A stretch of 64,000 nt of DNA from Acidimicrobiia bacterium (GCA_026985095.1 JALSQW010000029.1:124001-188000); one strand, 5' to 3'. Shown: positions 54,875 through 63,635, numbered from the stretch's first letter. The notes: generated from the letters alone by a model not told the origin. Translations and numbers: made by a program.

Positions 54875-56103
54875 GAGGACGACCGAACCTCTTCACCGAC
54901 TACGAGTCGGAGATGGCGCTGTTCCCGACGACGACCAAGCGCGTGGCGGTGGCGTTGCTCCTGATCTTCGCGCTCCTCGTTCCCCTCGGCGCCATCCCCG
55001 GGCTGTCCTTCCTGCAGGAGTCGTCGTGGCTGGTGCTGATCAACCGGGCGCTGGTGTTCGCCATCGCCGCGCTCGGCCTGAACCTGCTGACCGGCGTCGC
55101 CGGCCAGGTGTCCCTCGGGCACTCGTTCTTCATGGCCGTCGGCGCCTACACGGCGGTCCTGTTGGGAGGCGCTCCCGGCAAGACCGTCTGGGGGCTCGAG
55201 CTGCCCATCTGGATCTGGCTCCCGGCGGCGGGGATCGCCGCCGCCATCATCGGGATCATCGTGGCGCCGACCGCGGTCCGGGTGCGGGGCCTGTACCTGG
55301 CGTTCGTGACGCTGGGACTCGTGTTCATCGGCCTCCATCTGTGGCGCAACTTCGGCAAGGTCGCCGGTGGCCCCACGACCGGCCGTCCGTGGCCGCCGCT
55401 GGAGTTCGCGCTCTGGAAGGGCGATCCGATCATCAGCTTCGCCAACGACGGCCCCTGGTTCGGGGTGCAGCTCACCTCGGACGCCAAGACCTACTTCTTC
55501 CTGCTGGTCGCCGTGATCCTGTTCACCCTCGTCGCCAAGAACCTGATGCGGACCCGGATCGGACGGGCGTGGGCGGCGATCCGGGATCGGGACATCGCGG
55601 CGGAGATCATGGGCGTCAACGAGGTCCGGGGCAAGACCCAGGCCTTCGCCATCTCGTCCTTCTACGCCGGGATCGCCGGGGCGCTGTTCGCGGTGATCCT
55701 CGGCCGGCTCATCCCCGAGACGTGGGACCTGCTGTTGGCGGTCGAGTTCATCGCCATCATCCTCATCGGCGGGGCGGGGACGATCGCCGGGACGTTGCTG
55801 GGTACGTTCTTCGTGGTGCTCATCCCCCGCATCGTCGAGGACATCACGTTCTTCTTCGCCGACCAGGTCGCCAACCAAGGTCCGCTCGCGTGGCTGGGCG
55901 ATCTGTTCATCCGCAAGAGCCCGGACGACATCTTGGGGTTCGTCTCGACGGGAGCCGCCGGGCCGGGGTTGAGCATCTTCCAGCTCAACGTGGCGCTGTT
56001 CGGCGTCCTGATCATCGTGTTCCTGATCGCCGAGCCCCTCGGGCTGTACGGGATCTGGATCCGGGTCAGGAACTACTGGAAGGGGTGGCCGTTCACCTAC
56101 TGA
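54871..56103 (+). CDS. Branched-chain-type ABC transporter permease (LivM-like)
   Basis: A 410-residue permease, longer than E. coli LivM through loops at about 155-195 and 305-350. Conserved pieces are LVFAIAALGLNLLTGVAGQVSLGHSFFM, RGLYLAFVTLGLVF and the coupling loop GRAWAAIRDRDIAAEIMGVN. The ATG at 54871 overlaps the previous stop as ATGA. Confidence 0.92.
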   Translation: MRGRPNLFTDYESEMALFPTTTKRVAVALLLIFALLVPLGAIPGLSFLQESSWLVLINRALVFAIAALGLNLLTGVAGQVSLGHSFFMAVGAYTAVLLGGAPGKTVWGLELPIWIWLPAAGIAAAIIGIIVAPTAVRVRGLYLAFVTLGLVFIGLHLWRNFGKVAGGPTTGRPWPPLEFALWKGDPIISFANDGPWFGVQLTSDAKTYFFLLVAVILFTLVAKNLMRTRIGRAWAAIRDRDIAAEIMGVNEVRGKTQAFAISSFYAGIAGALFAVILGRLIPETWDLLLAVEFIAIILIGGAGTIAGTLLGTFFVVLIPRIVEDITFFFADQVANQGPLAWLGDLFIRKSPDDILGFVSTGAAGPGLSIFQLNVALFGVLIIVFLIAEPLGLYGIWIRVRNYWKGWPFTY

Positions 56104-56203
56104 TCACCGAGGTCTCTTCGATGCCGTTTCGACCGGAGCGGCGTCGAGGGAGAGGAAGAGGAAGACGTTCAGCGATGCAAGAGAAGCGATGGAGGAGGTA
56201 TCC

Positions 56204-57613
56204 GTGACATCCAAGCGTACGAGCTGGCTCGTGCTGCTGGTGGTGTTCGCTCTGATCGCGGCTGCATGTAGCAGCGGCGGCGGGACGACCACGACGGCGG
56301 CGGGTGGCGGCGAAGGCACGACCACGACCACGGCAGGTGGTGGCGGCGGCGCCACCACCACGACGGCGCCACCGGGCGGCGGCGAAGAGATGAAGGCCGA
56401 CTTCGGTGTCGACGTCGAATCCAAGACGATCAACATCGGCATGCTCGTCGACCTGACGGGGATCTTCTCCCCGTTGACGACCGACATCGCCGATGCCCAG
56501 ATCGCGTACTGGGACGACGTGAACGCCAACGGTGGGATCGACGGGTGGACCGTGAACCTCGTCATCGAGGACACGAACTACAACGTCGATCAGCACATCG
56601 AGAAGTACGAGAAGATCCGCAACGACGTGGTGGCCCTGGGTCACTCGACCGGATCGCCCACGAACGTGGCGACCCTGCCCAAGTACAAGGAAGACGGGAT
56701 GTTGTTCCTCCCGATCTCGTGGTACTCCGGCTGGGGCATCCCCGAGTTCGACGGTGGTCTGGCCCTCGAGCAGTACACGAACTACTGCATCGAGGCGATG
56801 GACATCTTGGGCTTCATCAACGAGATGGGCGGCACGAAGGTCGCGCTGGCCACGTTCCCCGGCGACTACGGGCAGGACGCGGCAGCCGGCGTGAAGAAGG
56901 CCGTCGAGTTCTACGGCATGGAGCTGGTCTACGACGGAGAGGCTGCGGTCATCCCCGGCCAGGACCAGACGCCGGTCATCACCGGGATCGCGCAGTCGGG
57001 CGCCGACTGGGTGTTCCTGACGACGAACCCGTCGACGGCGGCCGAGCTCATGGGCGGCGCGGCGCAGGCCGGCTTCCAGGGCATGTGGACCGGGTCGGTG
57101 CCGAGCTACGACTTCCGTCTGCTCGACAGCCCCGTGGCTCCGCTCATCGACCAGGTGTACTACCAGCCCGGGTACAACGTGGTGTGGGGCGAGGACGTCC
57201 CCGGCGCCGCGAAGATGCAAGAGGTCCTGACGGCGGCCTTCCCGGATCGCCGTCCTTCGGATGCCTTCGTCATCGGGTGGGTGTACTCCATCTCGCTGCA
57301 TGAGGTGCTGAAGACGGCCATCGCCAACGGCGATCTGACCCGGGCAGGCGTCGTGGCCGCGGCGAACTCGCTGACGGGCATCGACTTCGGCGGTCTGGCT
57401 CCCAACCAGAGCTACGCCGGCACGCCCAACGAGTACGTGCAGCGGGCGATCGCCATGTTCAAGCCGAGCCTGGAGAAGTACACCGCCGCCGGTGGCGCCG
57501 ACCAGGTGCTGTCCGGTGAGGGCACGACCACCGGCTCGGAGCTGGTGAAGGACTTCTTCGTCTCCGATGCGGCGAAGGACTTCGAGTACACCGAGCCGTG
57601 CTACCAGCTGTAA
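56204..57613 (+). CDS. ABC transporter substrate-binding lipoprotein (LivJ/periplasmic-binding type I)
   Basis: A 469-residue binding lipoprotein. Signal and lipobox LVVFALIAAACSSGG, then a Gly/Thr-rich linker (about 21-60), then a type I binding fold: TINIGMLVDLTGIFSPLTT, NGGIDGWTVNLVIEDTNY, and ALGHSTGSPTNVATLP in the ligand-contact region. The ligand is not evident: with a fatty-acid type ligase in the operon, a hydrophobic or aromatic acid is as likely as an amino acid. The GTG at 56204 has GGAGGAGG five bases upstream and is preferred over an ATG at 56189. Confidence 0.9.
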   Translation: MTSKRTSWLVLLVVFALIAAACSSGGGTTTTAAGGGEGTTTTTAGGGGGATTTTAPPGGGEEMKADFGVDVESKTINIGMLVDLTGIFSPLTTDIADAQIAYWDDVNANGGIDGWTVNLVIEDTNYNVDQHIEKYEKIRNDVVALGHSTGSPTNVATLPKYKEDGMLFLPISWYSGWGIPEFDGGLALEQYTNYCIEAMDILGFINEMGGTKVALATFPGDYGQDAAAGVKKAVEFYGMELVYDGEAAVIPGQDQTPVITGIAQSGADWVFLTTNPSTAAELMGGAAQAGFQGMWTGSVPSYDFRLLDSPVAPLIDQVYYQPGYNVVWGEDVPGAAKMQEVLTAAFPDRRPSDAFVIGWVYSISLHEVLKTAIANGDLTRAGVVAAANSLTGIDFGGLAPNQSYAGTPNEYVQRAIAMFKPSLEKYTAAGGADQVLSGEGTTTGSELVKDFFVSDAAKDFEYTEPCYQL

Positions 57614-57627
57614 GGAACCGATGAACC

Positions 57628-57659
57628 GGTCGGGGCGGGGAGCGATCCCCGCCCCGACC
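57628..57659 (+). terminator. Intra-operon hairpin between binding protein and ATPase genes
   Basis: A perfect 14-base-pair stem (GGTCGGGGCGGGGA and its complement) closed by a GCGA tetraloop. It lies 15 bases after the binding-protein stop and 22 before the next start, as expected for a partial terminator that keeps the binding protein in excess over the ATPases, or a 3' mRNA stabiliser. Confidence 0.65.
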
Positions 57660-57681
57660 CCGACCATCCGAAAGGCAGGCC

Positions 57682-58473
57682 ATGCTCGAAGTCGCCAACC
57701 TCGAGGTCGTGTACAACGACGTCGTGTTGGTACTGCGCGGGCTCTCGTTGGAGGTCCGCGACGGCCAGATCGTCGCGCTGCTCGGCGCCAACGGCGCCGG
57801 GAAGACGACGACGTTACGGGCGATCACCGGCCTGCTCGACATCCACGAGGGCGACATCACCAAAGGCTCGGTCACCCTCGGCGGCGAACGCATCGACGGC
57901 AAGGATCCTTCGGAGATCGTCCGGATGGGTATCGCCCAGGTGATGGAGGGACGGCGGGTCTTCGCCGAGATGACCGTCGACGAGAACCTCCGGACCGGCG
58001 CGGTCACCAACGACGACGCGGCGTCGGTCAAGGCCGCCTACCAACGGGTCATGGACATGTTCCCGGTGCTCGCGAAGCGCCGCAAGGACCAGGCCGGGTT
58101 CCTGTCGGGAGGCGAACAGCAGATGCTCGCCATCGGTCGGGCGCTGATGGCCGCCCCCAAGCTCCTGATCCTCGATGAGCCGTCCCTCGGTCTGGCGCCG
58201 CTGCTGGTGCAGCAGATCCGGGACATCATCGTGGACATCAACACGCAGGGGACGTCGGTCCTGCTCATCGAGCAGAACGCCAACATGGCCCTGTCGATCG
58301 CGGACTTCGGTTACATCATGGAGGTGGGCAAGGTCGTCATGGACGGCGATCCTCACAAGCTGCTCTCCGACGAGGACGTCCAGGAGTTCTACCTCGGGCT
58401 CCACGGTGAAGGTGAGCGCAAGTCCTTCCGGGACGTCAAGCACTACAAGCGCAGGAAACGGTGGTTGTCGTGA
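57682..58473 (+). CDS. Branched-chain-type ABC transporter ATPase (LivF-like)
   Basis: A 263-residue ATPase. Walker A GANGAGKTTTLRAI, Q loop near GIAQVMEGRRVFAEMTV, signature LSGGEQQMLAIGRA, Walker B LLILDEPSLGLAP and the switch VLLIEQNANMAL. EGRRVF and SLGLAP mark LivF rather than LivG. The C-terminus extends by about 25 basic residues (RKSFRDVKHYKRRKRW). It overlaps the next start by 4 bases. Confidence 0.93.
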   Translation: MLEVANLEVVYNDVVLVLRGLSLEVRDGQIVALLGANGAGKTTTLRAITGLLDIHEGDITKGSVTLGGERIDGKDPSEIVRMGIAQVMEGRRVFAEMTVDENLRTGAVTNDDAASVKAAYQRVMDMFPVLAKRRKDQAGFLSGGEQQMLAIGRALMAAPKLLILDEPSLGLAPLLVQQIRDIIVDINTQGTSVLLIEQNANMALSIADFGYIMEVGKVVMDGDPHKLLSDEDVQEFYLGLHGEGERKSFRDVKHYKRRKRWLS

Positions 58474-59315
58474 ACGATCGCCGCCGCCTCAGCTTCGAGA
58501 CCCGTTCCCAGGCAGGTCTGTCCGCCGAGGAACGAGGCTACGAGCATCTGTTGGAGTTCACCGACGTCAGCTTGTCGTTCAAGGGCGTCAAGGCTCTCAC
58601 GGACGTGTCGTTCCACGTCGACGACGGCGAGCTGTTCGCCATCATCGGACCCAACGGGGCGGGGAAGACGTCGACGTTCAACTGCCTCAACGGCGTCTAC
58701 CACCCTCAGGAGGGGGACATTCTCTGGAAGGGATCGAGCATCCTGCGGGAGCGACCCGACAAGATCGCCGAGTTGGGGATCGCTCGCACGTTCCAGAACA
58801 TCGAGCTGTTCCCGCACATGACCGTGCTGGAGAACATCACCCTCGGGCGTCATGTCCGCACCCACGTGTCGTGGTGGGACGGGGCGATCTGGTGGGGGAG
58901 GGCCAAGCGTGAGGAGCTGGCCAATCGGGCTGTCGTGGAGGACATCATCGATCTTCTCGAGATCGAGCAGTGGCGGGCCTATCCGGTGGCGTTGCTGCCC
59001 TACGGCGTCCAGAAGCGGGTCGAGCTGGGTCGTGCGTTGGCGATGGAGCCCGAGCTGTTGCTCCTCGATGAGCCGGTGGCCGGCATGAACCTGGAGGAGA
59101 CCGAGGACATGGCCCGGTTCATCCTCGACATCCGTGAGGAGCTGGGCATCGCCATGATCCTCGTCGAGCACGACATGGGTCTCGTCATGGACATCGCCGA
59201 TCGGGTGATGGTCCTCGACTTCGGCAAGCGCATCGCGATCGGCAGACCCGAGGACGTCCAACGCGACCCCGAGGTCATCCGCGCCTACCTCGGTGGCGAC
59301 CTGGCCGCGACCTGA
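58470..59315 (+). CDS. Branched-chain-type ABC transporter ATPase (LivG-like)
   Basis: A 281-residue ATPase. Walker A GPNGAGKTSTFNCLNGVY, the Q loop ARTFQNIELFPHMTVLENI, Walker B LLLLDEPVAGMN and switch MILVEHDMGLVM are standard for LivG; the C loop reads LPYGVQKRVELGRAL, where YGVQKR stands in for the usual SGGQ as in other LivG proteins. The GTG at 58470 overlaps the livF stop; GTG codons at 58461 and 58464 are less likely. It ends the operon. Confidence 0.92.
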   Translation: MNDRRRLSFETRSQAGLSAEERGYEHLLEFTDVSLSFKGVKALTDVSFHVDDGELFAIIGPNGAGKTSTFNCLNGVYHPQEGDILWKGSSILRERPDKIAELGIARTFQNIELFPHMTVLENITLGRHVRTHVSWWDGAIWWGRAKREELANRAVVEDIIDLLEIEQWRAYPVALLPYGVQKRVELGRALAMEPELLLLDEPVAGMNLEETEDMARFILDIREELGIAMILVEHDMGLVMDIADRVMVLDFGKRIAIGRPEDVQRDPEVIRAYLGGDLAAT

Positions 59316-59366
59316 CCGGCGTCCGGCGCCGCAGCAGCGTGTCGCGGCGGACCCCGCAGCCCCCGC

Positions 59367-59762
59367 TCAGCCAGGCAGGATGTAGACCGTCCCGGTGAAC
59401 AGGGCGCAGGTGCGTCCGTCGGCGCGTGAGACGGTGACCCGGTAGGTCCCGAGCGTCCGGCCGCGGGTCACCTCGACGGCGGTGGCGGTCAGCGTGTCGC
59501 CTCGATCGGCCCCGGCGGTGAACGCCATGTGGGTGTCGATGGCGACGGCGTCACCGGCGGCGTTCGACGCCAGGGAGAAGGCGCAGTCGGCCAGGGAGAA
59601 CACGGCGCCGCCGTGGATGCCGTCGTGGAAGTTCTCGTGCTCGGAGGTGACGGGCATGGCGACGACCACCTCGGTGTCGGTGACCTCCACCAGAGAGATC
59701 CCGAGCCCTGCCGCGTAGCGGTCCCGGTCGAGGAGCTCCCTGATGCGTGTCGCCCGTTCCAT
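59367..59762 (-). CDS. PaaI-type hotdog thioesterase
   Basis: A 131-residue hotdog-fold acyl-CoA thioesterase. The active-site segment NFHDGIHGGAVFSLADCAFSL has the HGG and the aspartate used by PaaI enzymes to free stalled phenylacetate intermediates; the start RIRELLDRDRYAAGLGI is family-like. It fits the CoA-metabolism genes nearby and converges with livG. It seems leaderless. Confidence 0.85.
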   Translation of the reverse strand: MERATRIRELLDRDRYAAGLGISLVEVTDTEVVVAMPVTSEHENFHDGIHGGAVFSLADCAFSLASNAAGDAVAIDTHMAFTAGADRGDTLTATAVEVTRGRTLGTYRVTVSRADGRTCALFTGTVYILPG

Positions 59763-59770
59763 GGCGGTGC

Positions 59771-59776
59771 AGCGTA
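59771..59776 (-). promoter_or_regulatory. -10 element of a leaderless promoter for the paaI-like gene
   Basis: On the minus strand TACGCT lies 8 bases before the ATG at 59762. Confidence 0.5.
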
Positions 59777-59779
59777 ACG

Positions 59780-59811
59780 CGATGATGGGAGGCCGGAGCC
59801 TCCCATCATCG
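59780..59811 (-). terminator. Terminator after the exported protein gene
   Basis: A perfect 14-base-pair stem (CGATGATGGGAGGC and its complement) with a 4-base loop, 20 bases past the stop of the minus-strand gene that ends at 59832 and just before the next minus-strand promoter. Confidence 0.75.
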
Positions 59812-59831
59812 CTCCCATCGGACGGGGATCT

Positions 59832-60611
59832 TCAGACGTCGGCGGGATCTCCCACCGCATCCTGGAGCGCCGCGTACGACTTCTCCAGCGCCACCTTGGC
59901 TTCGCGGAGGTCGATGCGGGCGTTGTCGAGGCGACGCTTGCCGGCGGCCAGGGCGCCCGTGGCCGGGTCGGGGTAGTCGGAGGCCTGCAGCCCGATGACG
60001 TCGTCGGCGACCGGACCCCCGGCGCGTCGACCTTCGCCGATCTCGTCCCGGGCCACCGTCAGCCAACGACGCGCCTCGGTGACGTCGTAGCCGGCTTGTT
60101 CGGCCCGCTCGATCGCCGCTCCGAGTTCGTCGGCGATGCCGTCCATGCGGTCGGCGGCGTCGGCGACGGTGTCCGAGGCGATGACCTCGTGGGTCTTGGG
60201 GGCGACGACCAGGTAGATGCGGTAGTCGACCACGACGTGGTGCCCGATCTGTCGCAGCTCGTCGAAGGTCGTCGCCGCTTGCGCGTCGCCCCGGGCGATG
60301 CGCAACCCGTTGGCGGCTTGGGCGTAGTCGGCCAGCAGCCTGGCCTCGTGTCCGGCGGTGATGTGCTCGTTGCCGGTGACGACGTTGGTGAGCCGTTCGA
60401 GGGTTTCGAGGCGACGCTCGATGGCGTCGATGAGGCGCTGCTGGGCGGTGCCGAAGTCGACCCGGTGCTCGGGTGTGACGTCCTGGACGGTCACCTGATC
60501 GTTCGCCGCCGTGTCGGCCTGTTGGGCGTTGGCTGCCGTGGGGAGGGCCAGCAGCATGCCGGCGGCCAGCCCGGTGGCGAGCATCCGCTTGAGGGTCGTC
60601 GGGTTCTTCAT
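59832..60611 (-). CDS. Exported helical protein of unknown function
   Basis: A 259-residue protein with a clear signal peptide (about 1-30, cleavage after TAANA). The mature part is nearly all helix, with heptad-like stretches at 55-75 (RLIDAIERRLETLERL), 160-200 and 225-255, so a coiled-coil bundle is likely. No catalytic motif or named family is recognised. It overlaps the lipoprotein gene upstream by 4 bases and is followed by a terminator, forming a two-gene unit. Confidence 0.7.
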   Translation of the reverse strand: MKNPTTLKRMLATGLAAGMLLALPTAANAQQADTAANDQVTVQDVTPEHRVDFGTAQQRLIDAIERRLETLERLTNVVTGNEHITAGHEARLLADYAQAANGLRIARGDAQAATTFDELRQIGHHVVVDYRIYLVVAPKTHEVIASDTVADAADRMDGIADELGAAIERAEQAGYDVTEARRWLTVARDEIGEGRRAGGPVADDVIGLQASDYPDPATGALAAGKRRLDNARIDLREAKVALEKSYAALQDAVGDPADV

Positions 60612-61051
60612 CCTTCGATGTCTCCTTCGTCCGTGTCGAGCGCGGCGTCGAGGTCGGCGAACTCGCGGTCCAGCTCGGCGAGGAGCTGGTCGAGTTCGGA
60701 GAGGTCGACGTCGGTGTCGACGGTTGCTTCCTGGTCCCCGTCCTGGGCAGGAGCTGTCGTGGTCGTCGTGGCGGTGGAGGCGTCGTCTTCGACGGTCGTC
60801 GTCGTGGTGGTCGGCGGCTCGGGGGTCGTCGTGGCGGTCCCGTCACGGAGGTCGGCGCCGGCGAAGCTCGCGGTGTCGGCCGGTCCGGTCGACGACGTCG
60901 TGGCCGTGTCGGATCCGCCGGTGGGCTCGTCGATGCTGATCAGCGGCGTCTGGTCGGCGACGGCGCCGTCGGCGCCCGCCCCGTAGGCGCAGGCGGCGGT
61001 GGTGAGGGCGACGGCGACGAGCAGGGCCCCGAGCCGACGGTCGCTTCGCAT
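60608..61051 (-). CDS. Small lipoprotein with Thr-rich linker and acidic tail
   Basis: A 147-residue lipoprotein. The signal ends VALTTAACAYGA with the lipobox cysteine at 21. Residues 45-110 are Thr/Ser/Ala/Pro-rich, and the end (about 112-147) is an acidic helix with Leu every 3-4 residues (LDQLLAELDREFADLDAAL), suited to pair with a helical partner such as the exported protein encoded by the next gene. Function unknown. AAAGGAG precedes the ATG; the leader holds a CCTGGT-ACCAGG hairpin at 61065-61081. Confidence 0.7.
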   Translation of the reverse strand: MRSDRRLGALLVAVALTTAACAYGAGADGAVADQTPLISIDEPTGGSDTATTSSTGPADTASFAGADLRDGTATTTPEPPTTTTTTVEDDASTATTTTTAPAQDGDQEATVDTDVDLSELDQLLAELDREFADLDAALDTDEGDIEG

Positions 61052-61144
61052 TGCGGTCTCCTTTCCTGGTTCACCACCAGGTTGGGGGACCGTGATCAGG
61101 GCGCGGTGATCGGCACGTAAGAAGTCTGTGAGACGGTCGGGGCT

Positions 61145-61729
61145 TCAGATGCCGCCGGTGAGGCGCCAAGCGGTGGGTAGCGCCACTCCGGCGAGCGCGA
61201 TCTTGAGCGCGTCGCCGGCGAGGAACGGCACCACACCGACGGTGACCGCTCGAGCGATGCTGTCGATGCCGGGCACGGTCCACATCAACCAGACGACTCC
61301 CAGCGTGTAGATGACGGCGGTTCCGGTCAGGAAGGCCGGGATGGCGGTCCACACCGACCGATCCTGGCCCTGTTCGGCGAGCCGCCCGACGAGCCATGCG
61401 GCCGCGACGAACCCGGCGAGGTAGCCGAAGGTGGCGCCGGTGGCGTACGTCCATCCTCCGTTGGCGCCTGCGAAGACCGGCAGCCCGGCCATGCCCACGG
61501 CGACGTAGAGGAGCTGGCTGCCGGCACCGGCCCACGAGCCGAGCGCGGCGCCGGCGAGGAGAACGGCGAACGTCTGGCCGGTGATCGGCACCGGATTCCC
61601 CGGCAGGTAGAGCCGCACCTGGGCGAGGACGGCGGTGAGCGCGGCGAACCCGACCACGGCCGCGATCGTGGCCGCCGCGGAGCGGCCCACGAGCCTGCCG
61701 GCGAGCGTCCCTGGGTGTGTGGCCTGCAC
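61145..61729 (-). CDS. bioY: Biotin transporter substrate-binding component BioY
   Basis: A 194-residue membrane protein with six helices, the S component of an ECF-type biotin transporter. The BioY signature LPGNPVPITGQTFAVLLAGAALG is complete, followed by GANGGWTYATGATFGYLAGF. The GTG at 61729 has GAGGAGG five bases upstream; an in-frame ATG at 61798 would add a polar extension. No bioMN genes are adjacent, so it may act alone or use a shared energiser. Confidence 0.92.
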   Translation of the reverse strand: MQATHPGTLAGRLVGRSAAATIAAVVGFAALTAVLAQVRLYLPGNPVPITGQTFAVLLAGAALGSWAGAGSQLLYVAVGMAGLPVFAGANGGWTYATGATFGYLAGFVAAAWLVGRLAEQGQDRSVWTAIPAFLTGTAVIYTLGVVWLMWTVPGIDSIARAVTVGVVPFLAGDALKIALAGVALPTAWRLTGGI

Positions 61730-61800
61730 GTCGTCCTCCTCGTCGATGAGGCGCCATCGTAGCGGTCCAGGTGGTGGCGTTTCCTGCCGATGGAACATGG

Positions 61801-62355
61801 ATGAGGAAGCCGTGGTCGTTGGTCGGTGCGCTGGTCGTGGTGGTGGCCACGGTATGGTCCGCGCTGCCGGCGGCGGCGGTCGAGGCGCCCGACGGGGTGC
61901 TGCCCGGGTCGGGCCGTCAGTCGGCGTTCCATCGCTCCCAGTCGTCGGGGGCCGAGATCGGGCGTCTGGTGATCCCGGCGATCGGCGTGGATGAGACGAT
62001 CCGGTCCGGGGTGTCGCTCGAGGTCATCGATCTGGGCGTCGCCCACTGGGTCGGGACGTCCGCTCCGGGCGGTCCCGGCAACGCGGTGCTGGCGGGTCAC
62101 CGCACGACGAGGACCGCACCGTTCCTCGATCTGGATCGTCTCCGACCCGGTGATCTGATCACGGTGGAGCGACTCGACGGTCCCCCTGCGCTGTATCGCG
62201 TCTCGGACACGTTCATCGTCGAGCCCGAGGACGTGTGGATCACCTACGAGTTCGGCCGTCCGATGCTGACGATGTTCGCCTGTCACCCGAAGGGCTCGGC
62301 TCGCTTCCGCATCGTCGTTCAGGCCGATCTGATCGCCGGCGGCCGCATCGTGTGA
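61801..62355 (+). CDS. Class E sortase
   Basis: A 184-residue transpeptidase. The signal or anchor helix (about 5-25) is followed by RLVIPAIGVDETIRSGVS, the catalytic histidine H100 in NAVLAGHRTTRT, and catalytic C161 in TMFACHPKGSARFRIVV with arginines at about 169-171. The TLTMFAC-P context and AGHR are typical of class E, which in actinobacteria joins LAxTG-type proteins to the wall. No substrate with a sorting signal is seen nearby. It is divergent from bioY with 71 bases between the starts. Confidence 0.88.
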   Translation: MRKPWSLVGALVVVVATVWSALPAAAVEAPDGVLPGSGRQSAFHRSQSSGAEIGRLVIPAIGVDETIRSGVSLEVIDLGVAHWVGTSAPGGPGNAVLAGHRTTRTAPFLDLDRLRPGDLITVERLDGPPALYRVSDTFIVEPEDVWITYEFGRPMLTMFACHPKGSARFRIVVQADLIAGGRIV

Positions 62356-62480
62356 GGTCCGGCATGTCGGTCGTGGGGGCGGCGGCGGAGGCCGTCGGCG
62401 TCGGTCGGCGGGTGGGAGCTGCGCCGATGTGCCGGTACGGCCTGTGGGGGACGGCTGTCGGGGAACGTCGAGGCGGCCGG

Positions 62481-62486
62481 TAGGCT
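62481..62486 (+). promoter_or_regulatory. -10 element of a leaderless promoter for the PDZ/S16 protease gene
   Basis: TAGGCT lies 8 bases before the ATG at 62495; no ribosome site is present. The remaining bases from 62356 hold nothing else I recognise. Confidence 0.5.
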
Positions 62487-62494
62487 GGTCGGTC

Positions 62495-63601
62495 ATGGAC
62501 CACGACGGCACCGCGACGACCGAGCTCGAGGCCGGCGACCCGTTCGCCGGCCTCCCCGAGGAGGTGCGTCCGCCGGAGCGGTGGCCGGTGTGGCCGTTCG
62601 CCCTGGCGGGGTTCCTGCTCGTGGTGGGCGCGTTGTTGCTGTTCCTGCCGCGGGTCGAGCTGCCGTTCTACACGTTCTCGCCGGGGCCGGTCTACGACAC
62701 GGCCGACTTCGTGAAGGTCCCGAGTGGTCACGAGCGCGCCGGGGAGCTGTTCTTCCTGACGGTGTCGCTGAAGACCGCGAACCCGTACGACTGGCTGGGC
62801 GCCAAGCTCGATTCGAGGGTCGATCTGGTGCCTCGACAGAACGTCCGACCGCCGGGGGTGTCCCCCGAGCAGCTCCGCAGGGAGAACCTGGCGGCGATGC
62901 AGCAGGCGAAACGCGATGCGACGTTCGTGGCGTTGACGAAGTTGGGCTACGACGTGAAGCTGATCGGTACCGGGGCCTTGGTCATCGACACGGTTCCCGA
63001 TTCGGCCGCGGACGGCAAGTTGCTGCCCGACGACGTGATCGTCGAGCTCGACGGACATCCGATCGAGTTCCGCTCCGACGTGATCGACCTCCTGGAGGGC
63101 AAGGAGATCGGCGATCCGGTGGATCTGGTGGTGCTGCGCGACGTCGACGGTGAGGAACGGCGCATCGACGTGCGGTTGGTCCTCGGCCCGCACGTCGACG
63201 ACCCCACCCGACCGATGATCGGGGTGCTGTTGGACAACAACGAGCCGATCGTCGAGTTCCCGATCGAGGTCGACATCGACTCGCGCAACATCGGTGGCCC
63301 GTCCGCGGGCATGATGTTCGCGTTGGAGATCATGAACGAGCTGTCGCCCGACACCCTGACGAGAGGTCACCGGATCGCGGGGACGGGCACGATCTCGCGC
63401 GATGGCACGGTCGGGCCGATCGGTGGGGTCCGGCAGAAGGTGTTCGCGGCGGTGGATGCCGGCGCCGAGGCGATCCTGATCCCCGAGGGCAACTACGACG
63501 AGGCGCTGACGACGGGTGCCGACATCGAGATGGTGAAGGTCGTCACCATCGACGACGCGCTGGCGTTCCTGGATTCGCTGCCGGCCGTCGGCTCCTCGTG
63601 A
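62495..63601 (+). CDS. Membrane PDZ and Lon-type (S16) serine protease, YlbL-like
   Basis: A 368-residue protease. A cytoplasmic N-terminus (1-35) and one membrane helix (about 35-54) precede an outer domain, a PDZ domain (about 160-235, DSAADGKLLPDDVIVELDG) and a Lon-type proteolytic domain. The catalytic Ser-Lys pair is S270 in NIGGPSAGMMFALE and K315 in GGVRQKVFAAVDAG, 45 apart as in S16 enzymes. Homologues include Bacillus YlbL. Substrate unknown; it probably clears envelope proteins. Confidence 0.9.
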   Translation: MDHDGTATTELEAGDPFAGLPEEVRPPERWPVWPFALAGFLLVVGALLLFLPRVELPFYTFSPGPVYDTADFVKVPSGHERAGELFFLTVSLKTANPYDWLGAKLDSRVDLVPRQNVRPPGVSPEQLRRENLAAMQQAKRDATFVALTKLGYDVKLIGTGALVIDTVPDSAADGKLLPDDVIVELDGHPIEFRSDVIDLLEGKEIGDPVDLVVLRDVDGEERRIDVRLVLGPHVDDPTRPMIGVLLDNNEPIVEFPIEVDIDSRNIGGPSAGMMFALEIMNELSPDTLTRGHRIAGTGTISRDGTVGPIGGVRQKVFAAVDAGAEAILIPEGNYDEALTTGADIEMVKVVTIDDALAFLDSLPAVGSS

Positions 63602-63635
63602 CCGGGTAATCCGTTCGTCCTCGCCTGGTGGTCGT

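Noticed and set aside
61065-61081. PHO-box half site (GGTTCACC) upstream of the small lipoprotein
   Set aside because: Only one GTTCACC unit is present and it lies in a leader hairpin after the likely start. A working box needs at least two units with 11-base period.
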